6,218 nucleotides of DNA from the NCBI GenBank assembly GCA_947455585.1, contig CANGOY010000121.1, positions 1-6,218 on the forward strand. The letters run 5' to 3'. The translations under genes and the position numbers were made by a program. Below the pieces are notes generated by a model. The model worked only from the letters and a program-made list of their open reading frames with translations. It was not told the DNA's origin and did not search any database. Shown piece after piece: positions 1-5,538 of this stretch; positions within the stretch are counted from its first letter, which is position 1, and each line of letters begins with the position of its first letter. This stretch comes from Comamonadaceae bacterium. Its GTDB lineage: Bacteria; Pseudomonadota; Gammaproteobacteria; Burkholderiales; Burkholderiaceae_C.

Positions 1-440
1 GGCACATGCTTGGCTTTGTAAATCAAGATGTCGGCAGCTTGAAGCTGGGGGTAGCCCAAGAAGCCGTAGGTAGACAAGTCTTTGTCCTTGAGCTTTTCTT
101 GTTGGTCTTTGTAGGTGGGCACGCGCTCGAGCCAGCCCAGCGGCGTGCCCATGGCCAAGAGGGTGAACAGCTCGGCATGTTCTGGAATGCGGCTTTGCAA
201 AAAGATGGTGCAAGCGTTGGGGTCAAGGCCAGCAGCCAGCCAATCGATGACCATTTCGTACACGTTCTTCTCAATCACCTCACGGTTTTCGTAATGGGTG
301 GTGAGGGCGTGCCAGTCGGCCACAAAGTAGTAGCAGTCCATCTCAGACTGCAAGCGCACCCAGTTTTTCAAAGCGCCGTGGTAGTGACCCAAATGCAAAG
401 CACCCGTGGGGCGCATGCCGGAGAGAACGCGTTCTTTCAT
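1..440 (-). CDS. trpS: Tryptophanyl-tRNA synthetase, N-terminal part (runs off left edge)
   Basis: This is the first 146 codons of a class I aminoacyl-tRNA synthetase that charges tRNA-Trp with tryptophan in the cytoplasm, using ATP. Reading from ATG at 440, the protein opens MKERVLSGMRPTG, followed by the HIGH-type signature HLGH (residues 16-19). Later come FVADWHAL, the GxxL/TLLAMGTP stretch and YPQLQAADIL (130-139). In this last motif Asp137 corresponds to the conserved Asp that contacts the indole nitrogen of tryptophan. The KMSKS loop and anticodon-binding part lie beyond the window. Many bacterial TrpS proteins have LMAADIL where this one has LQAADIL; the Gln form is, from memory, normal for one bacterial TrpS subgroup that includes beta-proteobacteria. 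The start lies 2 bases after the stop of the M50 gene and has no clear Shine-Dalgarno, so coupled translation is likely. The coding frame is intact up to base 1. Confidence 0.96.
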   Translation of the reverse strand, partial: MKERVLSGMRPTGALHLGHYHGALKNWVRLQSEMDCYYFVADWHALTTHYENREVIEKNVYEMVIDWLAAGLDPNACTIFLQSRIPEHAELFTLLAMGTPLGWLERVPTYKDQQEKLKDKDLSTYGFLGYPQLQAADILIYKAKHV

Positions 441-442
441 GT

Positions 443-1114
443 TCAAGGCTTTAGTAAAAATTCAAATGGACTGAGCATGAGGCTCAGCAACTCAAAGGTC
501 AGGGTCATGATGGGTGTCATCCACAAGGTGTCGACGACTTTCAACAGTACCAAAGCCATCACGATGTAAAAGCCATAAGGCTCTACGCGGGACAGCCACA
601 CCGCTTGCTTCCAAGGCAGCAAGCCCACCAAGATGCGACCACCGTCGAGCGGCGGCAGTGGAAATAAATTAAACGCAAACATCACGGCGTTGACTTTCAC
701 GCCGGCTTTGCAGACCTCAATGAAGTAACGCTCTTCCACGCCAGCGGCAATCAGGCCATACATGACGAAGGCCCAAATAAAAGCTTGGATGAAGTTGACA
801 GCTGGGCCAGCGAGTGCCACCCACACCATGTCGCGCTTGGGGTGGTGCAAACGGCTGAAGTTCACCGGCACAGGCCGTGCATAGCCAAACAAAAAGTTGC
901 CCCCCGTGGCCAAAAACAACACGATGGGCATGACCAGCGTGCCCATGGGGTCGATGTGTGGCATCGGGTTCAAGGTCACGCGACCCATCATCCATGCGGT
1001 GTTATCGCCGCGCAAGTGCGCGACATAGCCGTGCGCAGCCTCATGCAACGTGATGGCAAACACCACGGGCAAGGCGTAAATCAGGATGGTTTGAATCAGC
1101 TCAGGGAAATTCAC
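443..1114 (-). CDS. Site-2 protease family (M50) membrane metallopeptidase, short YwhC-like form
   Basis: This 223-residue polytopic inner-membrane protein belongs to the M50 zinc peptidase family, which cuts proteins within the membrane. The zinc motif HEAAH is at residues 24-28 inside the first hydrophobic segment. GPAVN follows at 103-107, and the second motif NLFPLPPLDGG at 149-159 carries Asp157 as the third zinc ligand. About five or six hydrophobic segments are visible. There is no PDZ domain, so it is not RseP, which is about twice as long; it matches the short bacterial M50 group whose substrates are mostly unknown. The start is GTG at 1114: an in-frame TAG lies 11 codons upstream with no ATG, GTG or TTG in between. 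No Shine-Dalgarno is evident. A 9-bp inverted repeat and two four-triplet mini-ORFs precede the start. It ends 2 bases before trpS. The function here is inferred from family only; neighbours do not reveal a substrate. Confidence 0.93.
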   Translation of the reverse strand: MNFPELIQTILIYALPVVFAITLHEAAHGYVAHLRGDNTAWMMGRVTLNPMPHIDPMGTLVMPIVLFLATGGNFLFGYARPVPVNFSRLHHPKRDMVWVALAGPAVNFIQAFIWAFVMYGLIAAGVEERYFIEVCKAGVKVNAVMFAFNLFPLPPLDGGRILVGLLPWKQAVWLSRVEPYGFYIVMALVLLKVVDTLWMTPIMTLTFELLSLMLSPFEFLLKP

Positions 1115-1134
1115 AGTGTCATTGTCGCATTCAA

Positions 1135-1176
1135 CACTTTGGGGCTAGTTGTGAGGCGGCTTACAGGCCCAAAGTG
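1135..1176 (-). repeat. Perfect 9-bp inverted repeat spanning the yciO stop codon
   Basis: On the minus strand CACTTTGGG (1176-1168) is followed 24 bases later by its exact complement CCCAAAGTG (1143-1135). One C-C mismatch and two further pairs could extend the stem inward. The first arm encodes the last residues of YciO (S-T-L-G) and the second arm lies in the 46-base gap before the M50 gene. No run of U follows the stem (the next bases are UUGAAUGCG), so it does not look like a standard intrinsic terminator. It could form an RNA hairpin that partly separates yciO from downstream expression or protects a processed 3' end, but this is inference. The repeat itself is directly visible. Confidence 0.55.
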
Positions 1177-1796
1177 CTCAGCGGGCCGCGTCCTTGGCGA
1201 ATCACTTCGGGGTCACCCCCGCCGTCCATGGGCGTGAGGTCGACCACAGTGGTGGGTTCCAGCGCACAGGCGCCAGCGTCAATCACGGCGGCAAGCTCGT
1301 GCTCAAAACGGTCGCGAATTTCTTCGGCGTCGTTCATGGGGTCGGTCTCGCCGGGGGCGATGAGGGTCGTGGCCAGCAGCGGCGCGCCGTGCAGTTCAAG
1401 CAGGTCGAGCAAAGTGCGGTTGAGCGGCACGCGCAGGCCAATGGTTTTGCGCTGTGGGTGGCTGACGCGGCGGGGCACTTCTTTGGTGGCTTCCAAGATG
1501 AAGGTGTAGGCCCCTGGCGTGGCCGCTTTGAGCAAGCGGTATTGGCGGTTGTCGACCTTGGCGTAGTTGGCCAGCTCCGACAAGTCGCGGCACATCAAGG
1601 TGAGGTGGTGCTTGTCATCCACTTGGCGAATGCGGCGCATGTGCTCGACCGCGGCTTTGTCGTCCAAGTGGCAAACCAAGGCATAGCTCGAATCGGTGGG
1701 CACGGCCACGATGCCGCCGCGCTCTAGCAGTTGCACAGCTTGCTTGAGTAAACGGGGTTGGGGATTGTCGGGGTGAACTTGAAGAAACTGAGCCAT
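1161..1796 (-). CDS. yciO: YciO protein, Sua5/YciO/YrdC (TsaC-fold) family
   Basis: This 211-residue protein resembles E. coli YciO along its whole length (206 residues, from memory). Shared landmarks are the opening MAQFLQVHPDNPQ, PTDSSYALVC (about 33-42), LTLMCRDLSELANY (about 65-78), TPGAYTFIL, KEVPRR (about 105-110), RKTIGLRVP, and PTTVVDLT near the C-terminus. The fold is that of threonylcarbamoyl-AMP synthases (TsaC/Sua5), which make the precursor of tRNA t6A. However, the KxRP/NPL nucleotide-binding signature expected in TsaC is replaced by DDKHHLTL, as in YciO, so a full t6A role should not be assumed. The C-terminal SUA5 domain is absent. The start ATG at 1796 shares its A with the TAA stop of the upstream PHP gene (TAATG), a strong sign of coupling. 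A longer in-frame start at 1853 lies inside that gene and is unlikely. E. coli has the same yciV-yciO neighbour pair. Confidence 0.94.
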   Translation of the reverse strand: MAQFLQVHPDNPQPRLLKQAVQLLERGGIVAVPTDSSYALVCHLDDKAAVEHMRRIRQVDDKHHLTLMCRDLSELANYAKVDNRQYRLLKAATPGAYTFILEATKEVPRRVSHPQRKTIGLRVPLNRTLLDLLELHGAPLLATTLIAPGETDPMNDAEEIRDRFEHELAAVIDAGACALEPTTVVDLTPMDGGGDPEVIRQGRGPLSTLGL

Positions 1797-2653
1797 TATT
1801 GAATTCGGTGTGCGAGCGCTTCCCACACGGGAGTGAGTTGACCAGGCAGCCAAGGCAGTGTGCCCAAGTCAATGCGACTCTCTGAGGGGCTGTGGAAATC
1901 GCTGCCGCGCGAGGCAAATAAATCAAACTCTTTGGCCGTGTCGGCATAGGTCACATATTCAGCCACCGAGTGACTGCCTGTGACCACTTCCACGCCTTGG
2001 CCGCCGTGGTTTTTGAATTCAGTGAACAGCGCAAATTCTTCGTTAGGCGTGAAGCCATAGCGAGCAGGGTGTGCGATGACCGCCATGCCTTTGGCCTCAA
2101 CAATCCACTGCACCGCGTCTTTGAGCGAGGCCCAACGGTGAGGCACAAAGCCCGGGTTGCCTTCGGTCAAGAAGCGGCGAAACACGTCATTCGTGTCTTG
2201 GCACGCGCCGGTTTCCACGAGGAAGCGTGCGAAGTGGGTGCGAGAAATCAGTTCGTGGTTGCCTGCGTATTTCAGAGCGCCTTCGTAGGCACCGTGAATG
2301 CCAACTTTGGCGAGGCCTTCAGACATTTCTTTGGCGCGTTCACCGCGACCCCCGCGTGTTTGAAGCAAGCCTTTTTGGAGCTGCTCGTCATGCGCATCAA
2401 AGCCGAGGCCCACGATGTGCACGGTTTTGTTGGCGAAGGTGATGGAGATTTCCACGCCTGTGAGGTACTTCATGCCATTGGCCTGCGCCGCAGCGAGGGC
2501 GCGGTCTTGGCCGCCCACTTCGTCGTGGTCGGTCAAGGCCCAGAGTTCGACACCGTTGGCTTTGGCGCGCACGGCCAATTGCTCAGGTGTGAGCGTGCCA
2601 TCCGAGACCACGGAGTGGCAGTGCAAATCGGCGTTGAGGATGGATGAAGTCAC
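1796..2653 (-). CDS. rnm: PHP-domain phosphoesterase, YciV/Rnm-type (RNase AM; 3',5'-nucleotide bisphosphatase)
   Basis: This 285-residue PHP-superfamily metallo-phosphoesterase is close in length and motifs to E. coli YciV (Rnm, RNase AM). Rnm is a 5'-3' exonuclease that trims the 5' ends of rRNA, and its relatives also remove the 3' phosphate of pAp-type nucleotides. Metal ligands are visible in order: DLHCHS (His11, His13), SDG (Asp18), TDHD (His43), GVEIS (Glu68), VHIVG (His79), SRTHFARFL (about 137-145), AHPAR (about 194) and GSDFH (about 248). The HFARFL block is shared with YciV. I chose GTG at 2653, 4 bases after the tatD stop, because it leaves an eight-residue lead-in before DLHCH. 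An ATG at 2689 gives 12 more residues but overlaps tatD by 32 bases; neither has a usable Shine-Dalgarno. The stop overlaps the yciO start. Whether the main substrate is RNA or pAp cannot be read from sequence. Confidence 0.93.
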   Translation of the reverse strand: MTSSILNADLHCHSVVSDGTLTPEQLAVRAKANGVELWALTDHDEVGGQDRALAAAQANGMKYLTGVEISITFANKTVHIVGLGFDAHDEQLQKGLLQTRGGRGERAKEMSEGLAKVGIHGAYEGALKYAGNHELISRTHFARFLVETGACQDTNDVFRRFLTEGNPGFVPHRWASLKDAVQWIVEAKGMAVIAHPARYGFTPNEEFALFTEFKNHGGQGVEVVTGSHSVAEYVTYADTAKEFDLFASRGSDFHSPSESRIDLGTLPWLPGQLTPVWEALAHRIQ

Positions 2654-2657
2654 GCCT

Positions 2658-3488
2658 TCATTGTAGGCGTGGCAAGGCTTCTCGTGCATTGGCGCTGGTG
2701 GCTTCTGCCAGCGCGTCTAGGGTGATGCCGCGCAGGTCTGCCAACACCTGCGCGATGCGCGGTAGCTCGGCAGGTTCGTTGCGGCCTTGGGGTTGGCCTG
2801 CGGCGCGTTGCTCGGCGGTGGCGTACAGCCAATGCGGGGGAATGTCAGGTGCATCGGTTTCCAGCACGATGGCTGACAGCGGCAGCTCGGTGGCCAAGCG
2901 GCGCAGCTGCAAGGCACGGTCGTAGGTGAGTGCCCCGCCAAACCCAAGTTTGAAGCCAAGCGCGATGAAGGCCTGCGCTTGCTGCACGCTGCCGTTGAAC
3001 GCATGGGCAATGCCGCCCACTACCGGTGTGTCGCGCAGACCTTTCAGCAGCTGGTCGGCACTGCGGCGCACGTGCAAGATGACGGGCAGTTGGTGTTGCT
3101 GCGCGAGCTTGAGTTGGGCTTTGTAAAACTGTTGTTGCTTGGCCAGTGCTTGCGAGGTATTGAGCTCGGGCACAAAACCATCGAGGCCAATTTCACCGAC
3201 GGCCACCAACCGTGGGTCATCGCGGTGGGCGCGCAAAGCGGCGTCTAGCTGGACCAAATTTGCGTCGGTGGCGTGTGGTGTGTAGAGCGGATGAATGCCC
3301 AGCGCATACGCGTCTTGCTGGGCGTGGGCCAGCAAACGCACGGTGTCAAAGTTGGCCGCTGCGACGGCGGGAATTACACAAGTGCCCACGCCTGCAGCGC
3401 GGGCGCGCAGATGCACGCCTGAGCGGTCGGCATCAAACTCAGCAGCGTCGAGGTGCGCGTGGGTGTCGATGAACAAAGGCTTTGGCAT
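2658..3488 (-). CDS. TatD-family metal-dependent hydrolase (YjjV-like)
   Basis: This is a 276-residue cytoplasmic amidohydrolase-fold protein of the TatD family, whose tested members are metal-dependent DNases or phosphoesterases. The full ligand set is present: DTHAHLD (His10, His12), GEIGLD (Glu99), ILHVRR (His139), AHAFNGS (His162) and LETDAPD (Asp212). The arrangement GIHPL, GEIGLDG, LHxRR and ETDAPDIP is nearer to E. coli YjjV than to TatD itself. A somewhat long loop lies between DAPD and RNEPAEL (about 216-240). The ATG at 3488 has a good Shine-Dalgarno, GAGGG at 3497-3493, four bases away. The gene begins 19 bases after the lolD stop and ends 4 bases before the PHP gene. Despite the old name, TatD proteins are not needed for Tat export. 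The real substrate here is unknown; a role in DNA or RNA end processing would fit the neighbouring Rnm-like gene. Confidence 0.94.
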   Translation of the reverse strand: MPKPLFIDTHAHLDAAEFDADRSGVHLRARAAGVGTCVIPAVAAANFDTVRLLAHAQQDAYALGIHPLYTPHATDANLVQLDAALRAHRDDPRLVAVGEIGLDGFVPELNTSQALAKQQQFYKAQLKLAQQHQLPVILHVRRSADQLLKGLRDTPVVGGIAHAFNGSVQQAQAFIALGFKLGFGGALTYDRALQLRRLATELPLSAIVLETDAPDIPPHWLYATAEQRAAGQPQGRNEPAELPRIAQVLADLRGITLDALAEATSANAREALPRLQ

Positions 3489-3492
3489 TCAA

Positions 3493-3497
3493 CCCTC
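3493..3497 (-). promoter_or_regulatory. Ribosome binding site of the tatD-family gene
   Basis: GAGGG on the minus strand lies 4 bases before the ATG at 3488. It is the strongest Shine-Dalgarno-like sequence among the junctions of this gene run and fixes the start. It also lies inside a four-codon mini-ORF (ATG at 3503, TGA at 3491-3489) that ends directly against the tatD start. Confidence 0.7.
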
Positions 3498-3507
3498 GTT
3501 CATCCGT

Positions 3508-4185
3508 TCAGGCCAGTTGACCTTGCACCAAACTCAGTTGACGGTCGCAGCGTGCCGCCAAGGCGTTGTCGTGCGTCACCAATACAAATGCGGTGTTGTG
3601 CTCGCGGGCCAGTTGCAGCATGAGGGCAAACACGTTGTCTGCGGTGTTGCGGTCCAAGTTACCCGTGGGTTCATCGGCCAACACGCACGCTGGGCGTGTG
3701 ACCAAGGCACGGGCAATGGCCACGCGTTGACGTTCGCCGCCAGACAGCTCGGCGGGGCGGTGGTGCATGCGTGGGCCTAAGCCTACCGCTTCGAGCATGG
3801 CCTGCGCTTGGGCGCTGGCAGCAGCGCGGTCCATGCGGCGAATCCACAAGGGCATGGCCACGTTGTCGAGTGCGCTGAACTCAGGCAGCAAATGGTGGAA
3901 CTGATACACAAAGCCCAAGTGTTGGTTGCGCAAGTCGCCCAACGCGGCGGCGCTGAGGCCAGCCAGTGGTTGACCCATCAACGACACGCTGCCAGTGCTG
4001 GGCTCGTCCAAGCCGCCCAACACATGCAACAAGGTACTTTTGCCCGAGCCGGATGAGCCAACGATGGCCAAGGTTTCGCCAGCATTGACCGCGAGGTTGA
4101 CGTTTTGCAGCACGGTGACATCCAGCGGCCCTTCGGTGAAACGGCGGCTGATGTTGTGGGCAATGAGAACGGGTGTGTGTGTCAT
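3508..4185 (-). CDS. lolD: Lipoprotein-releasing ABC transporter ATPase LolD
   Basis: This 225-residue ATP-binding subunit powers release of outer-membrane lipoproteins from the inner membrane to the carrier LolA. It sits on the cytoplasmic face bound to the LolC/E-type permease. All ABC motifs are visible: Walker A GSSGSGKST (43-51), Q-loop FVYQFHHLLPEF with Gln95, signature LSGGERQRVAIARAL (147-161), Walker B VLADEPTGNLD (168-178) and the H-loop THD (His205). The FHHLLPEF stretch after the Q-loop is typical of LolD within the MacB/LolD/FtsE group, and length matches E. coli LolD (233, from memory). I chose ATG 4185 because GAGG lies six bases upstream. ATG 4197, which overlaps the lolC stop as ATGA and would add four residues, is possible. 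The frame stays open back to 4299, but that would reach deep into lolC. Adjacency to the permease supports the assignment over other ABC exporters. Confidence 0.96.
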   Translation of the reverse strand: MTHTPVLIAHNISRRFTEGPLDVTVLQNVNLAVNAGETLAIVGSSGSGKSTLLHVLGGLDEPSTGSVSLMGQPLAGLSAAALGDLRNQHLGFVYQFHHLLPEFSALDNVAMPLWIRRMDRAAASAQAQAMLEAVGLGPRMHHRPAELSGGERQRVAIARALVTRPACVLADEPTGNLDRNTADNVFALMLQLAREHNTAFVLVTHDNALAARCDRQLSLVQGQLA

Positions 4186-4191
4186 GTCTTG

Positions 4192-4195
4192 CCTC
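4192..4195 (-). promoter_or_regulatory. Ribosome binding site of lolD, overlapping the lolC stop codon
   Basis: GAGG (4195-4192, minus strand) shares two bases with the TGA stop of the permease gene and lies six bases before the lolD ATG at 4185. Ribosomes finishing the permease would be placed on the lolD start, which would keep the two transporter subunits in balance. This is the main argument for 4185 rather than 4197 as the start. Confidence 0.6.
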
Positions 4196-5465
4196 ATTCG
4201 TAGCGCAAGGCTTGAGCAGGGTTGACGCGGCTGGCGCGCCAACTGGGGTAAATGGTGGCCAAGAAAGCCAGCACCAAGGAGATGATGGCAATCGGCCAAA
4301 TGTCGCCCGCCTGCGGGTCGCTCGGCATGCGGCTGATGAGGTAAATGTCGCGTGGCAAGAAGCTTGCGCCCAACAGGTGTTCAATGGCAGGCACGATGAC
4401 ATCAATGTTGAAGGCCACGCTCAGGCCGAGCAGCAAACCACCCAGTGTGCCCAGCACGCCTACCGTTGCGCCTTGCACCACAAAGATGGCCATGATGCTT
4501 TTGGGGCTGGCGCCCAGTGTGCGCAGAATGGCAATGTCGGCGCGTTTGTCAGTCACCGTCATCACCAGTGTGGTGACGAGGTTGAACGCCGCCACCGCAA
4601 CAATGAGCGTAAGGATGATGAACATCATGCGTTTTTCCACTTGCACCGCCGCAAACCAGGTGCGGTTTTGGCGGGTCCAATCGCGCACGATGACATCGGG
4701 GCCGAGCTGCAGCGATAAGTCATAAGCCACGCTGCGAGCATGCTGGCTGTCTTTGATTTTCAAGCGCACGCCTGTGGGCGCTTCGAGGCGAAAGATGCGT
4801 TGCGTGTCGTCGATGTGCAGCAACGCGAGCGTGGCGTCGTATTCGTAATGGCCCGAATCAAAAATGCCAGACACGTGCAACTGCTTCAAGCGCGGCATCA
4901 CGCCTGCGGGCGTCACTTGCCCGCCTGGTGCGATGAGGGTGATTTGGTCACCCACGCGCACACCCATCGACATCGCCAGCTCGCCGCCCAACACCACGTT
5001 GAAGCTGCCGGGCTGCAAAGTGGCGCGCACCTCGGGCGGGATTTGCAAGGTGAAGTCGCTCACCTGTGTTTCGGGTTCGGGGTCAATGCCGCGCACCATG
5101 GCGCCTCGCATGTCTTCGCCACGCGCCATCAGGGCTTGTTGTGACACGAAGGGGGCGGCTGCCACCACCTCAGTGTTTTGTTTGGCTTGGGTGATGAGGG
5201 CGTTCACATCGGCGAAACCTTCGCCGCCGGGCGCGAGCAGCTCGATGTGTGATACCACGGCCAACATGCGGTCGCGCACTTCCTTTTGAAAACCGTTCAT
5301 CACGCTCAACACGATGATGAGCGCGGCCACGCCCAGCGCAATGCCCAGCATGGACACGCCGGAGATGAACGAAATAAAACCGTTGCGGCCCGCTACTTTG
5401 CCAGCGCGTGTGTAACGCCAGCCAATCAGCAGTTCGTAGGGGAGTTTGGATGAGGTGGTTTGCAT
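4194..5465 (-). CDS. lolC: LolC/E-family lipoprotein-releasing permease (single-permease, LolF-like)
   Basis: This 423-residue inner-membrane subunit extracts mature outer-membrane lipoproteins and hands them to LolA. The layout is that of LolC/LolE: a cytoplasmic start with ELLIGWRYTRA, TM1 at about 30-55, a periplasmic domain of about 220 residues, then TM2 (about 275-297, with IVAVAAFNLVTTL), TM3 (about 315-345) and TM4 (about 385-408), ending YPSWRASRVNPAQALRYE. The periplasmic stretch TPAGVMPR aligns by eye with the LolC Hook (E. coli TPMGRIPS), which recruits LolA. The ATG at 5465 begins a short cytoplasmic leader as in E. coli LolC, and only a weak GAG precedes it. It is the first gene of the minus-strand run and lies 8 bases before lolD. 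No second permease (lolE) follows, so I infer a homodimer with one LolD dimer, as described for LolF systems. The name lolC follows common annotation. Confidence 0.94.
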   Translation of the reverse strand: MQTTSSKLPYELLIGWRYTRAGKVAGRNGFISFISGVSMLGIALGVAALIIVLSVMNGFQKEVRDRMLAVVSHIELLAPGGEGFADVNALITQAKQNTEVVAAAPFVSQQALMARGEDMRGAMVRGIDPEPETQVSDFTLQIPPEVRATLQPGSFNVVLGGELAMSMGVRVGDQITLIAPGGQVTPAGVMPRLKQLHVSGIFDSGHYEYDATLALLHIDDTQRIFRLEAPTGVRLKIKDSQHARSVAYDLSLQLGPDVIVRDWTRQNRTWFAAVQVEKRMMFIILTLIVAVAAFNLVTTLVMTVTDKRADIAILRTLGASPKSIMAIFVVQGATVGVLGTLGGLLLGLSVAFNIDVIVPAIEHLLGASFLPRDIYLISRMPSDPQAGDIWPIAIISLVLAFLATIYPSWRASRVNPAQALRYE

Positions 5466-5538
5466 GTGGGCTCGATTATCCCGTAGTGAAAAGCATGCCT
5501 TTGCAATGCGTCTGGCTGCATCACGGACAATCTAGGCC
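5466..5538. promoter_or_regulatory. Divergent promoter region between the lol operon and the RpfE-type gene
   Basis: These 73 bases separate two genes transcribed away from each other, so both promoters should be here. On the minus strand GATAAT (5480-5475) is a good -10 match, with TTGCAA (5506-5501) as a poor -35 at an over-long 20-base spacing. If used, transcription would start only a few bases before the permease ATG, giving an almost leaderless message. On the plus strand the same TTGCAA (5501-5506, its own reverse complement) precedes GACAAT (5526-5531) by 19 bases, also weak. A GCATGC palindrome lies at 5493-5498. The region's role is secure from gene layout; the individual promoter boxes are guesses. 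Confidence 0.45.

Noticed and set aside
6..569. 187-codon plus-strand frame across trpS and the M50 gene end
   Set aside because: It runs across two clear minus-strand genes and its translation is unlike any protein I know.
1135..1176. Intrinsic terminator at the inverted repeat after yciO
   Set aside because: The stem is not followed by a U-run and the loop is 24 bases; downstream genes continue in the same direction with 46-base and 2-base gaps.
1194..1727. 177-codon plus-strand frame opposite yciO
   Set aside because: Antisense shadow of a well-recognised gene, with no recognisable domain and no supporting ribosome binding site.
1970..2647. 225-codon open frame on the plus strand, opposite the PHP gene
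   Set aside because: It is fully antisense to a gene with a complete set of conserved metal-binding motifs; long mirrored frames are expected in GC-biased coding sequence, and its translation resembles no family.
2694..2701. E. coli-type Chi octamer GCTGGTGG
   Set aside because: A single match inside a GC-rich coding region is expected by chance, and Chi sequences differ between bacterial groups.
4186..4299. Longer LolD with 38 extra N-terminal residues
   Set aside because: The extension lies inside the permease gene, shows no LolD-like sequence, and a good Shine-Dalgarno marks ATG 4185.
4173..4718. 181-codon plus-strand frame opposite the lolC/lolD boundary
   Set aside because: Its His/Gln/Ala-rich composition is what the reverse of these membrane and ATPase genes would give; no domain is seen.
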